A stretch of 61,244 nt of DNA from Pseudomonadota bacterium. GTDB lineage: Bacteria; Pseudomonadota; Alphaproteobacteria; Rhizobiales; Rhizobiaceae. The DNA is taken from the NCBI GenBank assembly GCA_023419535.1, contig JAEZXX010000042.1, positions 1 through 61,244 on the forward strand. Direction: 5' to 3'. The notes under the pieces were generated by a model. The model was not told where the DNA came from, did no database searches, and saw only the letters and a program-made list of their open reading frames with translations. A program made the translations under genes and the position numbers. Positions 50,903 through 60,758 of this stretch are shown in pieces. Every line of letters starts with the position of its first letter. Within the stretch, counting starts at the first letter, position 1.

Positions 50903-51525
50903 GCGCGGGGACCCGGCCGGAGGATCTGCGGCTTCCACCCGCGCCGGCCGGCCTGACCGTCGGCCTCTACGGCGGAACGTTCGATCCGCCCCATGCCGCT
51001 CACAAGCTCGTCGCCGAGACGGCGCTGAAGCGCCTCGGTCTCGACCGCCTGTGGTGGATGGTGACGCCGGGCAACCCGCTCAAGGACCACGGCCGCCTGC
51101 CGCCGCTGGCGGACCGCATCGGCGCCTCGCGCGCGCTCCTGACGGACCGGCGTATCGTCGTGACCGGCTTCGAGGCCCGTGCGGGCTTCGCTTACACGGC
51201 CGACACGCTGCGCTGGGTGCTGGAGCGGCGGCCGGGCGTCAACTTCGTCTGGGTCATGGGCGGCGACAGCCTCGCCGGCTTCCACCACTGGCGCGACTGG
51301 CCCGACATCGTGCGCCGCCTGCCGATCGCCGTCGTGGACCGGCCGGGCGCGACGCTCGCCACCCTCTCGGCGCCGATGGCGCGGACCTTCGCACGGCACC
51401 GCCTGCCGGAGGAGCGCGCGGCGGCCCTTCCCTTCTCGCCCGCGCCCGCCTGGGTCTATCTCCACGGACCGCGCTCGGCCCTCTCCTCCACCGCGATTCG
51501 GTCGGCTTCGGCGACGCCGTCTTGA
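50899..51525 (+). CDS. nadD: Nicotinate-nucleotide adenylyltransferase
   Basis: Converts nicotinate mononucleotide to deamido-NAD; 208 aa. Nucleotidyltransferase motifs GLYGGTFDPPHAAHKLVAE (about 22-40), WWMVTPGNPLK, VWVMGGDSLAGFHHWRDW and the C-terminal SALSSTAIRS (usually the ISSTxIR motif). GTG 50899 overlaps the proA stop. Confidence 0.95.
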   Translation: MSAGTRPEDLRLPPAPAGLTVGLYGGTFDPPHAAHKLVAETALKRLGLDRLWWMVTPGNPLKDHGRLPPLADRIGASRALLTDRRIVVTGFEARAGFAYTADTLRWVLERRPGVNFVWVMGGDSLAGFHHWRDWPDIVRRLPIAVVDRPGATLATLSAPMARTFARHRLPEERAAALPFSPAPAWVYLHGPRSALSSTAIRSASATPS

Positions 51526-51568
51526 AACGGCCAAGCCTTTTTGCCACTTTACTGGGAGTTGCGGAGTA

Positions 51569-52021
51569 TTGGCCGCATCGCGAAAAGGTCCGGCAGAAGG
51601 AAACGACACACTGCGACCTGCATCTCAACCGGAAGCCGTCGTCGACGCGCCTTCCGAGGCGCCCGCCGGAGACAGTCCGCGCGACGCCATCGAACTCGTC
51701 CTTTCGAGCCTGGACGATTCCAAGGCCGAGGACGTCGCCTCGATCGACCTTCAGGGCAAGTCCGCGCTCGCCGATCACATGGTCGTGGCCTCCGGCCGCT
51801 CGCACCGTCACGTGGCCGCCGTCGCGGACCATCTCCTGCGCGACCTGAAGGAGAACGGCTTCGGGACCGCCAAGGTCGAGGGCCTGCAGAACGGGGACTG
51901 GGTGCTGATCGACACGGGCGACATCATCGTCCACATCTTCCGCCCGGAGGTCCGCGCCTTCTACAACATCGAGAAGATGTGGTCCGTCTCCGAGACCGGC
52001 TCGGCGACGCAGGTCCATTGA
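51569..52021 (+). CDS. rsfS: Ribosome silencing factor RsfS
   Basis: 150 aa. The Iojap/RsfS domain (about 40-145) shows LDDSKAEDVASIDLQGKSA, DHMVVASGRSHRHVAAVAD, GDWVLIDTGDIIVHIF and RAFYNIEKMW. It binds L14 and blocks subunit joining under starvation. No ATG exists near the domain start; TTG 51569 is the best start, with GGGAG 10 nt upstream, but the N-terminus is uncertain. Confidence 0.92.
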   Translation: MAASRKGPAEGNDTLRPASQPEAVVDAPSEAPAGDSPRDAIELVLSSLDDSKAEDVASIDLQGKSALADHMVVASGRSHRHVAAVADHLLRDLKENGFGTAKVEGLQNGDWVLIDTGDIIVHIFRPEVRAFYNIEKMWSVSETGSATQVH

Positions 52022-52136
52022 CCGGGCGGACGCATCGGCCCGAAGGCCGGACACGGTCTTCGGAAAGCCCGATGCCGAGGATTGGGGAGACGGCGCGACC
52101 GGTCCGCGTCCGCGCGGACGCGCGGCGCGCTCGGCG

Positions 52137-52619
52137 GTGAGGCTGACCATTGCCGCGGTCGGCCGGCTGAAATCCGGGCCCGAGCGCGACCTGACGTACC
52201 GCTATCTCGACCGTCTCGCTAAATCCGGCGCCGCCGTCGCGCTCGAATGGGGCGGCGTGACGGAACTGCCGGAGGCGCGTTCCGCGAACCCGGCCGAGCG
52301 CAAGCGCGACGAGGCCGCTCGGCTGTCTGCCGCCCTCCCAGACAAAGCTGCCCTGATCGTTCTCGACGAGACCGGCCGCAGCGAGACATCCGAAGCCTTC
52401 GCCGCGCGTCTCGGAGCCTGGCGGGACGAGGGCGTTCGCGAGACGGCCTTCGTCATCGGCGGCCCGGACGGGCTCGACCCGGACATCCGCGCTGCAGCGC
52501 GGGCGGTCCTGGCCCTCGGCGCCATGACCTGGCCGCACCAGATCGTGCGCCTGCTCCTCGCCGAACAACTCTACCGCGCTTCGACCATTCTGTCGGGCCA
52601 TCCCTACCACCGCAGCTGA
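52137..52619 (+). CDS. rlmH: 23S rRNA pseudouridine-1915 N3-methyltransferase RlmH
   Basis: 160-aa SPOUT methyltransferase acting on assembled 70S ribosomes at m3-psi1915. The motifs are VGRLKSGPERDLTYRYL, LDETGRSETSEAFA, FVIGGPDGLDP (SAM-binding knot) and the C-terminal AEQLYRASTILSGHPYHR. GTG 52137 is the start. It follows rsfS by 115 bp. Confidence 0.96.
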   Translation: MRLTIAAVGRLKSGPERDLTYRYLDRLAKSGAAVALEWGGVTELPEARSANPAERKRDEAARLSAALPDKAALIVLDETGRSETSEAFAARLGAWRDEGVRETAFVIGGPDGLDPDIRAAARAVLALGAMTWPHQIVRLLLAEQLYRASTILSGHPYHRS

Positions 52620-52672
52620 ATGGTCCGAGGCCACCGGCGCCACAGGCTCGCGCAGGGGTGAAGGCGAATCAT

Positions 52673-52698
52673 GACCGACGCCCGTTGAAGCGTCGGTC
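52673..52698 (+). terminator. Hairpin after rlmH
   Basis: 9-bp perfect stem GACCGACGC / GCGTCGGTC with an 8-nt loop, 53 bp after the rlmH stop; no U-tract. The rest of the 198-bp gap before the EnvC-like gene shows nothing recognisable. Confidence 0.45.
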
Positions 52699-52817
52699 GC
52701 GGCACCGATCTTGACCGGACTTCGGCGCGGACCGGCCTTCGGCGCGCCGCATCCGGGCGCGAGACTGGACCCGCGGCGCTCAAGGTGCCCGAAGGTCCGC
52801 AAAGGGGAAAGCGAGAC

Positions 52818-54354
52818 ATGCCGGGAATGGCGGCGCGCATCGGAGGACGGCAAGGCCGGGCGACCCCCCGCTTGTCCACCGCGCTCGCCGTCGCCCTCGC
52901 CCTGCCCTTCGGGTCCGCGGGGGCGCAGGACATGCCGGCCCGCGACATCCGCATGGCCTCCGTCGAGATCGGGACGATCGAGCGCGAGCGCGAAAAGGCC
53001 CGCGCTGAGCTGGAGGCGCTCGGCGCGCAGATCGTGACGGCGGAGGAGACCACGCGCGCGCTCGACGCCGAGATCGAGGCGATCGCCAAGGACCGCGAGA
53101 CGATTCGCGCGGCGATGATCGAAGCGGCCGAGGCGCAGCGGCGCGCCGCCGCCGAGATCGCTGCCAGCGAGGAGGAGATCGCCCAGCTGCGCCTGCGCGA
53201 AGGCGAGCTCTCGACATCCCTCCACGCCCGCCGCGGCACGCTCGCCGAAGTGCTGGGGGCGCTGGAGCGCATGGGCCGGCGCCCCCCGCCGGCGATCCTC
53301 GTCCATCCCGACGACGCGCTCGGCTCGGTGCGCAGCGCGATCCTGCTCGGCTCCGTGGTGCCGACCATCCGGCACGAGACCGATGCGCTGCGGCGCGATC
53401 TCGATCAACTGGCAGCGCTTCGGGTGGACATTGAAGAGCAGCGGCAGGCGTTCTCGGCCAGCCTGCAGCGCCAGCGCGAGGAGGAGGAGCGGCTCGCACG
53501 CCTCTCGCAGGAACGCGAGAAGCTGGAGGCGGACCGGCGCGAAGCCATGAGCGAGATCGCGGCGCGCGGCGCGGAGCTCGCCGGGCGCGCCTCGTCGCTC
53601 GAAGAGCTCATCGGCGCGCTGGAGGACGACCTCGCGGCCGCTGAGGCGGCCGAAGAGGAGGCCCGCCGCCTCGCCGAGCGCGAGGCCGCCGAGGCGGAGG
53701 CGCGGCGGATCGCCACGCGTGAGGAGGAGGAGGCGAGGGCCGAACGGGTCGCCGCGGCAAGAGCGGCCTCGCAGGCCGCGGGCGAATTGCGCCCCGGCGT
53801 AGACTCGGGCGACCCGGTCGAGATGGCCGCGACCCGGCCCGAGGCCGCTCCGGAACGGCCCGCCTACGACATCGACGCACTTCGCCGTGAGATGAACGCC
53901 CTGGAGGTGTCGGCCCCATTTTCGACATTGGAGGGGAGTCTCGTGAAACCCGTGGCCGGCGAGGCCATCCGCGGCTTCGGCGACGAGGACGGCTTCGGGC
54001 GAAGGTCCGACGGCGTCACCTTCGCGGCGCGCGGCGGAGACCTCGTCACCGCGCCGGCGGACGGACGGATCCTCTATTCGGGGCCGTTCCGCACCTACGG
54101 CCAACTCTTGATCCTGAACGCCGGCGATGGCTATCATATCGTCCTGGCGGGCATGCGGGAGATCGACGTGGACGTCGGCCAGTTCGTACTGGCCGGGGAG
54201 CCGGTGGCGGTGATGGGCGCGAGGCGGCTGGCGAGTGCGGCTCCGAGCGATCTGCCGTCGCCCGAACCCTCGCTCTATGTCGAGTTCCGCAAGGACGGGA
54301 AGCCCGTCGACCCCGACCCCTGGTGGGTCGAGGGGGCATCTGGAAGGACGAGGA

Positions 54355-54365
<11 letters not shown>
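52818..54365 (+). CDS. EnvC-like murein hydrolase activator (degenerate LytM/M23)
   Basis: 515 aa: signal peptide (about 15-37), long coiled coil (about 50-310, IEREREKARAELEALGAQIV and EEARRLAEREAAEAEARR), and a C-terminal LytM/M23 domain (about 380-500, EAIRGFGDEDGFGRRSDGVT, ILYSGPFRTYGQLLILNAGD). The Zn ligands of active M23 peptidases (HxxxD and HxH) are absent, so it probably activates amidases during division. ATG 52818 follows AGGGGA; longer reading to GTG 52785 lacks support. It overlaps ctpA by 11 bp. Confidence 0.88.
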
Positions 54366-55707
<1,342 letters not shown>

Positions 55708-55745
55708 GCGCCGTTGCGGGCTCGCCCGCAGCCGCTTTGTGATCG

Positions 55746-55775
55746 AAGGGCTCCGACCATGCGGTCGGGGCCCTT
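55746..55775 (+). terminator. Intrinsic terminator after ctpA
   Basis: 13-bp stem AAGGGCTCCGACC / GGTCGGGGCCCTT (one T-G wobble) with an ATGC loop, followed by TCTCGTTT. A smaller GC hairpin lies about 20 bp upstream. Confidence 0.75.
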
Positions 55776-55882
55776 TCTCGTTTCGGTCGTCCGGCTCCTC
55801 GGTCGCCGAACCCGGCCAGCCAGGGGCCAGCCTCGCCCGGTACCGTCCGGTTTCGCGCGGATAGGGCGCGAGGCCGGAACCG

Positions 55883-57049
55883 ATGACCCTAGACCTGAAC
55901 CAGCCGCTCGGGACGATCGAGCATCGTCGCCGCGTCGTGCGGCTTCCCCGGGTCTCGTCGTCCCGCGCAGCCTTCGCCCTCCTGGCGCTCGCCGTCGCCG
56001 GCGGATCGGCGGCCATCGCGCTGCGCGAGCCGCAGTTCCAGCGCGCGGCCGCACTGCCCGGCGAACCGTCACCGGTCCTCGCCGCGACGGAGACCGCCCC
56101 GACGCCCGTCGAGGCCGCTCCAACGATCGTTCGCGGCGATCAGAGCCCGGGCATGCGCGTCGTGGAAGTCGCGCCCTTCGCGCTCGACGAGGCCTATACG
56201 GGTTCGATCCGCGTGTCCGAACCCGGCTCGCTGCGCCAGCCGCCGCGCTTCGCGCACATTCCCGACGACGCACTCCTGGAATCCTCGGCCTTCGGTCCCC
56301 TGCCCCGGCGCGGCAGAGACGGCCGCCGGCCGCTCGATGTCTACGCCGGCGAGCGCGGGCGGGCGGGCGGGGTGCGGATCGCCCTCGTCGTGGGCGGGCT
56401 TGGCATCAGCCAGACCGGCACGCAGGGCGCGCTGTCCGCCCTGCCGCAGACCGTCACCCTCGCCTTCGCCGCTTCCGGCAATTCTCTCGACCGCTGGATG
56501 CACGAGGCACGCCGGGCGGGCCACGAGCTTCTCCTGCAGGTGCCGATGGAGCCCTTCGGCTACCCGAACGTCTCGGCCGGTCCCGGCACGCTGACGGCCG
56601 AGAGCATCGCCGCCGGCGATCTCTCCGACCTTCATCGCGCGCTCTCGCGCATGACCAACTATGTGGGCGTGATGAACTTCATGGGCGCCCGCATCGCCGC
56701 CGAGCCCGCGGCGCTGGAGCCGGTGCTGAACGAGATCGAGCGGCGCGGGCTCCTCTTCGTCGAAGACGGCGCCTCGCCGCGCTCCGTCGCGCGAGACGTC
56801 GCCACCGCCAATCGCGTGCCCTTCGCGCGAGGCGAGCGGGTGCTGGACGAGGTCCGCGACGAGGCTGCGATCCGGGCAGAGCTGGACATCCTGGAGCGTT
56901 CCGCCCGGGCCCAAGGCTCGGCGATCGGTATCGCCAGCGCCTTCGACGTCACGGTCGCCGCGATCACGGCGTGGATCCCGGAGGCGCGGGCACGCGGCAT
57001 CGAGATCGTGCCCGTCTCCGCGCTCGCCCACGATCCGGAGGCGATCTGA
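55883..57049 (+). CDS. Divergent polysaccharide deacetylase family protein
   Basis: 388 aa of the family COG2861 (divergent polysaccharide deacetylase). A membrane anchor (about 29-47, AAFALLALAVAGGSAAIAL), a Pro-rich linker (48-150) and the catalytic-like domain (about 160-385) with ALVVGGLGISQTGTQGAL, TLAFAASGNSLDRWMHEAR, GHELLLQVPMEPFGYPN and GVMNFMGARI. The usual Asp of the family appears as Gly in VVGGLG, so activity is uncertain. It is 175 bp after ctpA, a conserved order. Confidence 0.85.
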   Translation: MTLDLNQPLGTIEHRRRVVRLPRVSSSRAAFALLALAVAGGSAAIALREPQFQRAAALPGEPSPVLAATETAPTPVEAAPTIVRGDQSPGMRVVEVAPFALDEAYTGSIRVSEPGSLRQPPRFAHIPDDALLESSAFGPLPRRGRDGRRPLDVYAGERGRAGGVRIALVVGGLGISQTGTQGALSALPQTVTLAFAASGNSLDRWMHEARRAGHELLLQVPMEPFGYPNVSAGPGTLTAESIAAGDLSDLHRALSRMTNYVGVMNFMGARIAAEPAALEPVLNEIERRGLLFVEDGASPRSVARDVATANRVPFARGERVLDEVRDEAAIRAELDILERSARAQGSAIGIASAFDVTVAAITAWIPEARARGIEIVPVSALAHDPEAI

Positions 57050-57107
57050 CGGTTGCGTGCGGCGCTGGGCAGCGCCTACATCGCGGCACGACCTCCGGAG
57101 CCCCGCG

Positions 57108-57626
57108 ATGACCGACCCGATCGACTTCAACAACCTGCCCTACCGCCCCTGCGTCGGCATCATGGTGCTGAACGCGGAAGGCCGCGTCTGGATGGGCAAG
57201 CGCGTCGTCATCCCGAAGGGCGAGATGGATGGCGCGGTGAAGCTCTGGCAGATGCCGCAGGGCGGCATCGACGAGGGCGAGGAGCCGCTGCCGGCCGCCA
57301 CCCGCGAGCTCTACGAGGAGACCGGCATGCGCTCGGTCGAGCTGCTCGCCGAGACACGCGGCTGGATCGATTACGACTTGCCGCCCGAACTCGTCGGCGT
57401 CGCGCTGAAGGGCCGCTTCAAGGGCCAGCGCCAGAAGTGGTTCGCCTTCCGGCTGACCGGGCCTGAGAGCGAGATCGAGATCGCGCCGCCCCCCGGCGGG
57501 CACGAGGCCGAGTTCACTGAATGGGCCTGGAAGACGATGGACGAGGTGCTCGACCTCGTCGTGCCCTTCAAGCGCGGGGTCTACGAGCAGGTGATCGCCG
57601 AGTTCCGGCACCTCGAACGCGGCTGA
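57108..57626 (+). CDS. rppH: RNA pyrophosphohydrolase RppH
   Basis: 172-aa Nudix hydrolase that removes pyrophosphate from mRNA 5' ends. It starts with MTDPIDFNNLPYRPCVGIMV; the Nudix box is GGIDEGEEPLPAATRELYEE (to 20) continuing TGM, followed by QRQKWFAFRL and the C-terminal FKRGVYEQVIAEF. ATG 57108 is preceded by GGAG. Also known as invasion protein IalA. Confidence 0.95.
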   Translation: MTDPIDFNNLPYRPCVGIMVLNAEGRVWMGKRVVIPKGEMDGAVKLWQMPQGGIDEGEEPLPAATRELYEETGMRSVELLAETRGWIDYDLPPELVGVALKGRFKGQRQKWFAFRLTGPESEIEIAPPPGGHEAEFTEWAWKTMDEVLDLVVPFKRGVYEQVIAEFRHLERG

Positions 57627-57720
57627 CGGACGGGCCGCGACCAGCCGCCGCAAAGCGGCGAAGGGATCGGGCATGGCCCGTGGCCGTTGGGTCCTGAACA
57701 GAACCCGACGGAGTGACCCG

Positions 57721-57963
57721 ATGCCCATGTCCGACAAGGCCCGCTCGATCCTGACCTTCGCAGCCTATCACCAGCTCGCCAGCGGCGAGATCGTGCGCGA
57801 CGTCGTCCTCGAGGACGGGGCCGGCCACCGCGCCGATCCGGGCGGCGTGAAGGAGATGGAGGAGGCCGGCTTCCTGACCGTCGAGAACGGTCGTGGGCGG
57901 CTGACCGACGAGGGCGAGGCGATGCTGGGGAAGACCGTCGAGGCCCTACGCGGCGTGAACTGA
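57721..57963 (+). CDS. Hypothetical 80-aa protein (winged-helix-like)
   Basis: Not recognised. 80 aa, soluble, with MSDKARSILTFAAYHQLASG, VVLEDGAGHRADPGGVKEME and GRGRLTDEGEAMLGKTVEAL. The predicted helix-strand order, with a GRGRLTDEGEA wing-like turn, resembles small MarR-like winged helices but lacks other domains. CGGAG lies 7 nt upstream of ATG 57721; ATG 57727 is an alternative. Its 3' end overlaps the convergent permease gene by 18 bp. Confidence 0.65.
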   Translation: MPMSDKARSILTFAAYHQLASGEIVRDVVLEDGAGHRADPGGVKEMEEAGFLTVENGRGRLTDEGEAMLGKTVEALRGVN

Positions 57964-58755
57964 CGCCCGCTCGCGGCGGCGTCGGGCGATCTCGAACGCC
58001 GTCGCGCCGAGGATCGTGACCGCGATCATGACGAGGGCGAGCGCGTTCACCGCAGGCGTCAGCCCCGTCCGCACCTGCGTCGCGATGTGCACCGTCAGCG
58101 GGGTGTCGAAGCCGCGCACGAAGAGCGTCGTGTTGTAGTTCTCGAAGGACTGCAGCACGGCGAGAAGCGCCGCCGCGATCAGCGCGGGCTTCAGGAACGG
58201 CAGGAGGATGCGCCGGAAGACCATGAATTTCGAGGCGCCAAGCCCGAGCGCGGCCTCCTCCTGGGTGCGGTCGAAGCGCTGCAGCCGCGCCGCCACCATC
58301 AGCATCACGTAGCAGATGATGAAGCTCGACTGGGCGACCACGATCAGGAAGACGCCGCCGCCGACCCCGATCTCGCGCCAGAGGATCAGCGTCGCGATGC
58401 CGATCACGACGCCCGGCGCCAGCAGCGGCGAGACCATCAGCCCGTAGGCGAAGGACCGCGCCCGGGCATGCAGGCTGGTGAGCACCAGCGCGGCTGCGGT
58501 GCCGACGGGCAGGCAGACGAGGACCACGAGACAAGCGACGACGAAGCTCGTGCCGAGCGCCTGCCACATGGCACGGTCGGCGAAGAGCGCGGCGAACCAT
58601 TGCAGCGTCGTGCCCTGCCAGGGAACCACGGTCGGGAAGCGGCTCTCGTTGAAGGTCGCGGCGCCCATGATGGCGAGCGGCGCGAAGAGATAGAGGAAGA
58701 AGGCGACGAAGTAGAAGCCGAACAGCGCCTTGGCGATCGCGTCGGAGGCCTTCAT
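57946..58755 (-). CDS. ABC transporter permease, PotC type (spermidine/putrescine-like)
   Basis: 269 aa, six transmembrane segments; the EAA motif is EEAALGLGASKFMVFRRILL (about 173-192, 20 residues). Overlaps PotB-type permease by 4 bp (ATGA). Likely imports a polyamine-like or related cation with the other three genes; substrate not determined. Confidence 0.92.
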   Translation of the reverse strand: MKASDAIAKALFGFYFVAFFLYLFAPLAIMGAATFNESRFPTVVPWQGTTLQWFAALFADRAMWQALGTSFVVACLVVLVCLPVGTAAALVLTSLHARARSFAYGLMVSPLLAPGVVIGIATLILWREIGVGGGVFLIVVAQSSFIICYVMLMVAARLQRFDRTQEEAALGLGASKFMVFRRILLPFLKPALIAAALLAVLQSFENYNTTLFVRGFDTPLTVHIATQVRTGLTPAVNALALVMIAVTILGATAFEIARRRRERASVHAA

Positions 58756-59633
58756 TTGGCGACGTCCGTCAGATTGACGCGGAAGAGCTTTAGCGTCGCC
58801 AGCACCACCGCGAGGCAGAGGACGAGGAGGACGATGGCGTAGGCCGCGCCCCGGTTCCAGTCGCCGCCCTCGAAGAACCAGTTGTAGATGATCTGCGTGA
58901 ACCAGCGCGAGCCGGGCGCCCCGAGGAGCGCGGGCGCGACGTAGGAACCGGCCGCGAGCATGAAGGTGAAGACGCAGCCCGTCGCGATGCCGGCCTTGGC
59001 GTGCGGGATGACGATGCGCCAGTGGATGCGCCAGGTCGGGGCGCCGAGGTCACGCGCGGCCTCGATCTGCGCCTTCTCCAGGCTCTCGATCGAATTGTAG
59101 ATCGGGAAGAGCATGAAGAGGATGTAGGCGTAGACCATGCCCATCAGGACGCCGGTGTCGCCGTACCAGCGGAACGGCGTCTCCATGATCCCAAGCTCCA
59201 TCAGGACGACGTTCAGCGGCCCGCGGAAGGCGAGGATGATGTACCAGGCGAGGGTGCGCAGCACCTCGTTGATCCAGAAGGGGATGGTCAGCGCGAGGAG
59301 CACGAGCGCGGTCTGGTTCTTCGTGGCGCGTTGCGCCAGCCAGAAGGCAATGGGGTAGCAGACGAGGAAGGTGAGGAACGCCACCAGCGCGCTCGCCCAG
59401 ACCGTCTTGAAGAAGATCGCCCGATGCGTCGCCTCGCCGGCGAAATAGGCGAAGTTGGCGACGGAGTAGACGTCACCGTCGCCGCCCCGCAGCGCGGGGG
59501 CGAGGTTCGGCCGCAGCGCGTAGTCGATCATCATCAGGTTCGGCGCGATGACCATGCCCGCGAGCCAGACGGCAACGAGGGTCAGGAAGAGCGTCGAGAG
59601 GCCGGGGCCGAAGCGGCGGTAGAGATCAGCCAT
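58752..59633 (-). CDS. ABC transporter permease, PotB type
   Basis: 293 aa, six or so transmembrane segments; EAA motif EAARDLGAPTWRIHWRIVIP (about 205-224). A periplasmic loop with ALRPNLAPALRGGDGDVYSV is typical of this subfamily. ATG 59633 overlaps the ATPase 3' end by 8 bp, so these genes form one transcript. Confidence 0.93.
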   Translation of the reverse strand: MADLYRRFGPGLSTLFLTLVAVWLAGMVIAPNLMMIDYALRPNLAPALRGGDGDVYSVANFAYFAGEATHRAIFFKTVWASALVAFLTFLVCYPIAFWLAQRATKNQTALVLLALTIPFWINEVLRTLAWYIILAFRGPLNVVLMELGIMETPFRWYGDTGVLMGMVYAYILFMLFPIYNSIESLEKAQIEAARDLGAPTWRIHWRIVIPHAKAGIATGCVFTFMLAAGSYVAPALLGAPGSRWFTQIIYNWFFEGGDWNRGAAYAIVLLVLCLAVVLATLKLFRVNLTDVAK

Positions 59634-60693
59634 CGGGCAGCACCACCGCATGGGCGGGCGCGAAGGCGAGGCGTGTGGCAACCCCGACCGCCGGAGCCGA
59701 GGCGAGCTCCGTGCTCGTCACCGAGGAGAGCACCCGCTCGCCGCCGGCGGCCCGCGCGTGGATCAGGGCGAAGGCGCCCTCGAAATCGACGCGCTCGACG
59801 GTGGCGGTGACCGAGTTGCCGGCCTCCCCCGCCGGACGCAGCGCCTCGGGCCGCACGTAGATCCGCGCCCGGGCCCCGTCCGACAGGCCCTCGCCGGCGC
59901 GGCCGACGAGCGGGCCGAAGGCGGTCTCGATCACCGCCTGTCCGGCCTCGATGCGCCGGACGGTTCCGGAGAGGGCGTTGGTCTCGCCGACGAAGGAGGC
60001 GACGAAAGGCGTCCTCGGGTCGTCGTAGAGCTCGCGCGGCGTGCCGACCTGTTGCAGGCGCCCCTCGCTCATCACCGCGACCCGGTCCGACATGGCCAGC
60101 GCCTCGGACTGATCGTGGGTGATGTAGACGAAGGTGACGCCTGTGCGCTTCTGGAGCGCGCGGAGCTCGGCGCGCATGTGCTGGCGCAGCTTCAGGTCCA
60201 GCGCCGAGAGCGGTTCGTCGAGGAGGAGCACCTGCGGCTCGACGGCGAGCGCGCGGGCGATGGCGACGCGCTGGCGCTGGCCGCCGGAGAGCTCGCCAGG
60301 CATCCGGTCGCCGTAGCCGTCGAGGGCGATGAGCTTGAGAAGTTCGTCGGCGCGCCTGCGGCGCTCGGCTTTCGATACGCCCCGCGCCTCCAGCCCGAAG
60401 GCGATGTTGTCGGCGACGCTCATCAGGGGGAAGAGCGCGAGACTCTGGAAGATCATCGCGGTCGGACGCTGGTTCGGCCCGAGGCCTTTCATGTCGCGCC
60501 CGCCGATGAGGACGCGCCCCTCGGTCGGCTCCAGGAACCCGGCGATCATGCGCAGGATCGTCGTCTTGCCGCAGCCCGACGGCCCGAGGATGGAGAAGAA
60601 CTCGCCGCCCTCCACCGTGAAGGACACGTCGCCGACCGCGCGCGTCGCCCCGAAGCGCATGCCGACGTCGTGGAGCTCGACCGAATGGGACAT
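59626..60693 (-). CDS. ABC transporter ATP-binding protein, PotA type
   Basis: 355 aa. Walker A GPSGCGKT, Q-loop IFQSLALFP, signature LSGGQRQRVAIARAL, Walker B VLLLDEPLSALDLK and switch THDQSEALAMSDRV, with a C-terminal TOBE/OB domain (about 280-355, ARIYVRPEALRP). Energises the PotB/PotC pair. Confidence 0.95.
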   Translation of the reverse strand: MSHSVELHDVGMRFGATRAVGDVSFTVEGGEFFSILGPSGCGKTTILRMIAGFLEPTEGRVLIGGRDMKGLGPNQRPTAMIFQSLALFPLMSVADNIAFGLEARGVSKAERRRRADELLKLIALDGYGDRMPGELSGGQRQRVAIARALAVEPQVLLLDEPLSALDLKLRQHMRAELRALQKRTGVTFVYITHDQSEALAMSDRVAVMSEGRLQQVGTPRELYDDPRTPFVASFVGETNALSGTVRRIEAGQAVIETAFGPLVGRAGEGLSDGARARIYVRPEALRPAGEAGNSVTATVERVDFEGAFALIHARAAGGERVLSSVTSTELASAPAVGVATRLAFAPAHAVVLPDG

Positions 60694-60715
60694 AAAGTTC
60701 CTCTGAATGCTCGAA

Positions 60716-60745
60716 GGGGAGAGGGCGCGCCGGCGCCCCCTCCCC
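60716..60745 (-). other. Intercistronic hairpin between PotD and PotA genes
   Basis: 13-bp arms (GGGGAGAGGGCGC and GCGCCCCCTCCCC, one mismatch) with a 4-nt loop, 13 bp after the binding-protein stop. It probably stabilises the receptor mRNA and reduces read-through into the ATPase. Confidence 0.5.
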
Positions 60746-60758
60746 GCTCAGGTCGACA

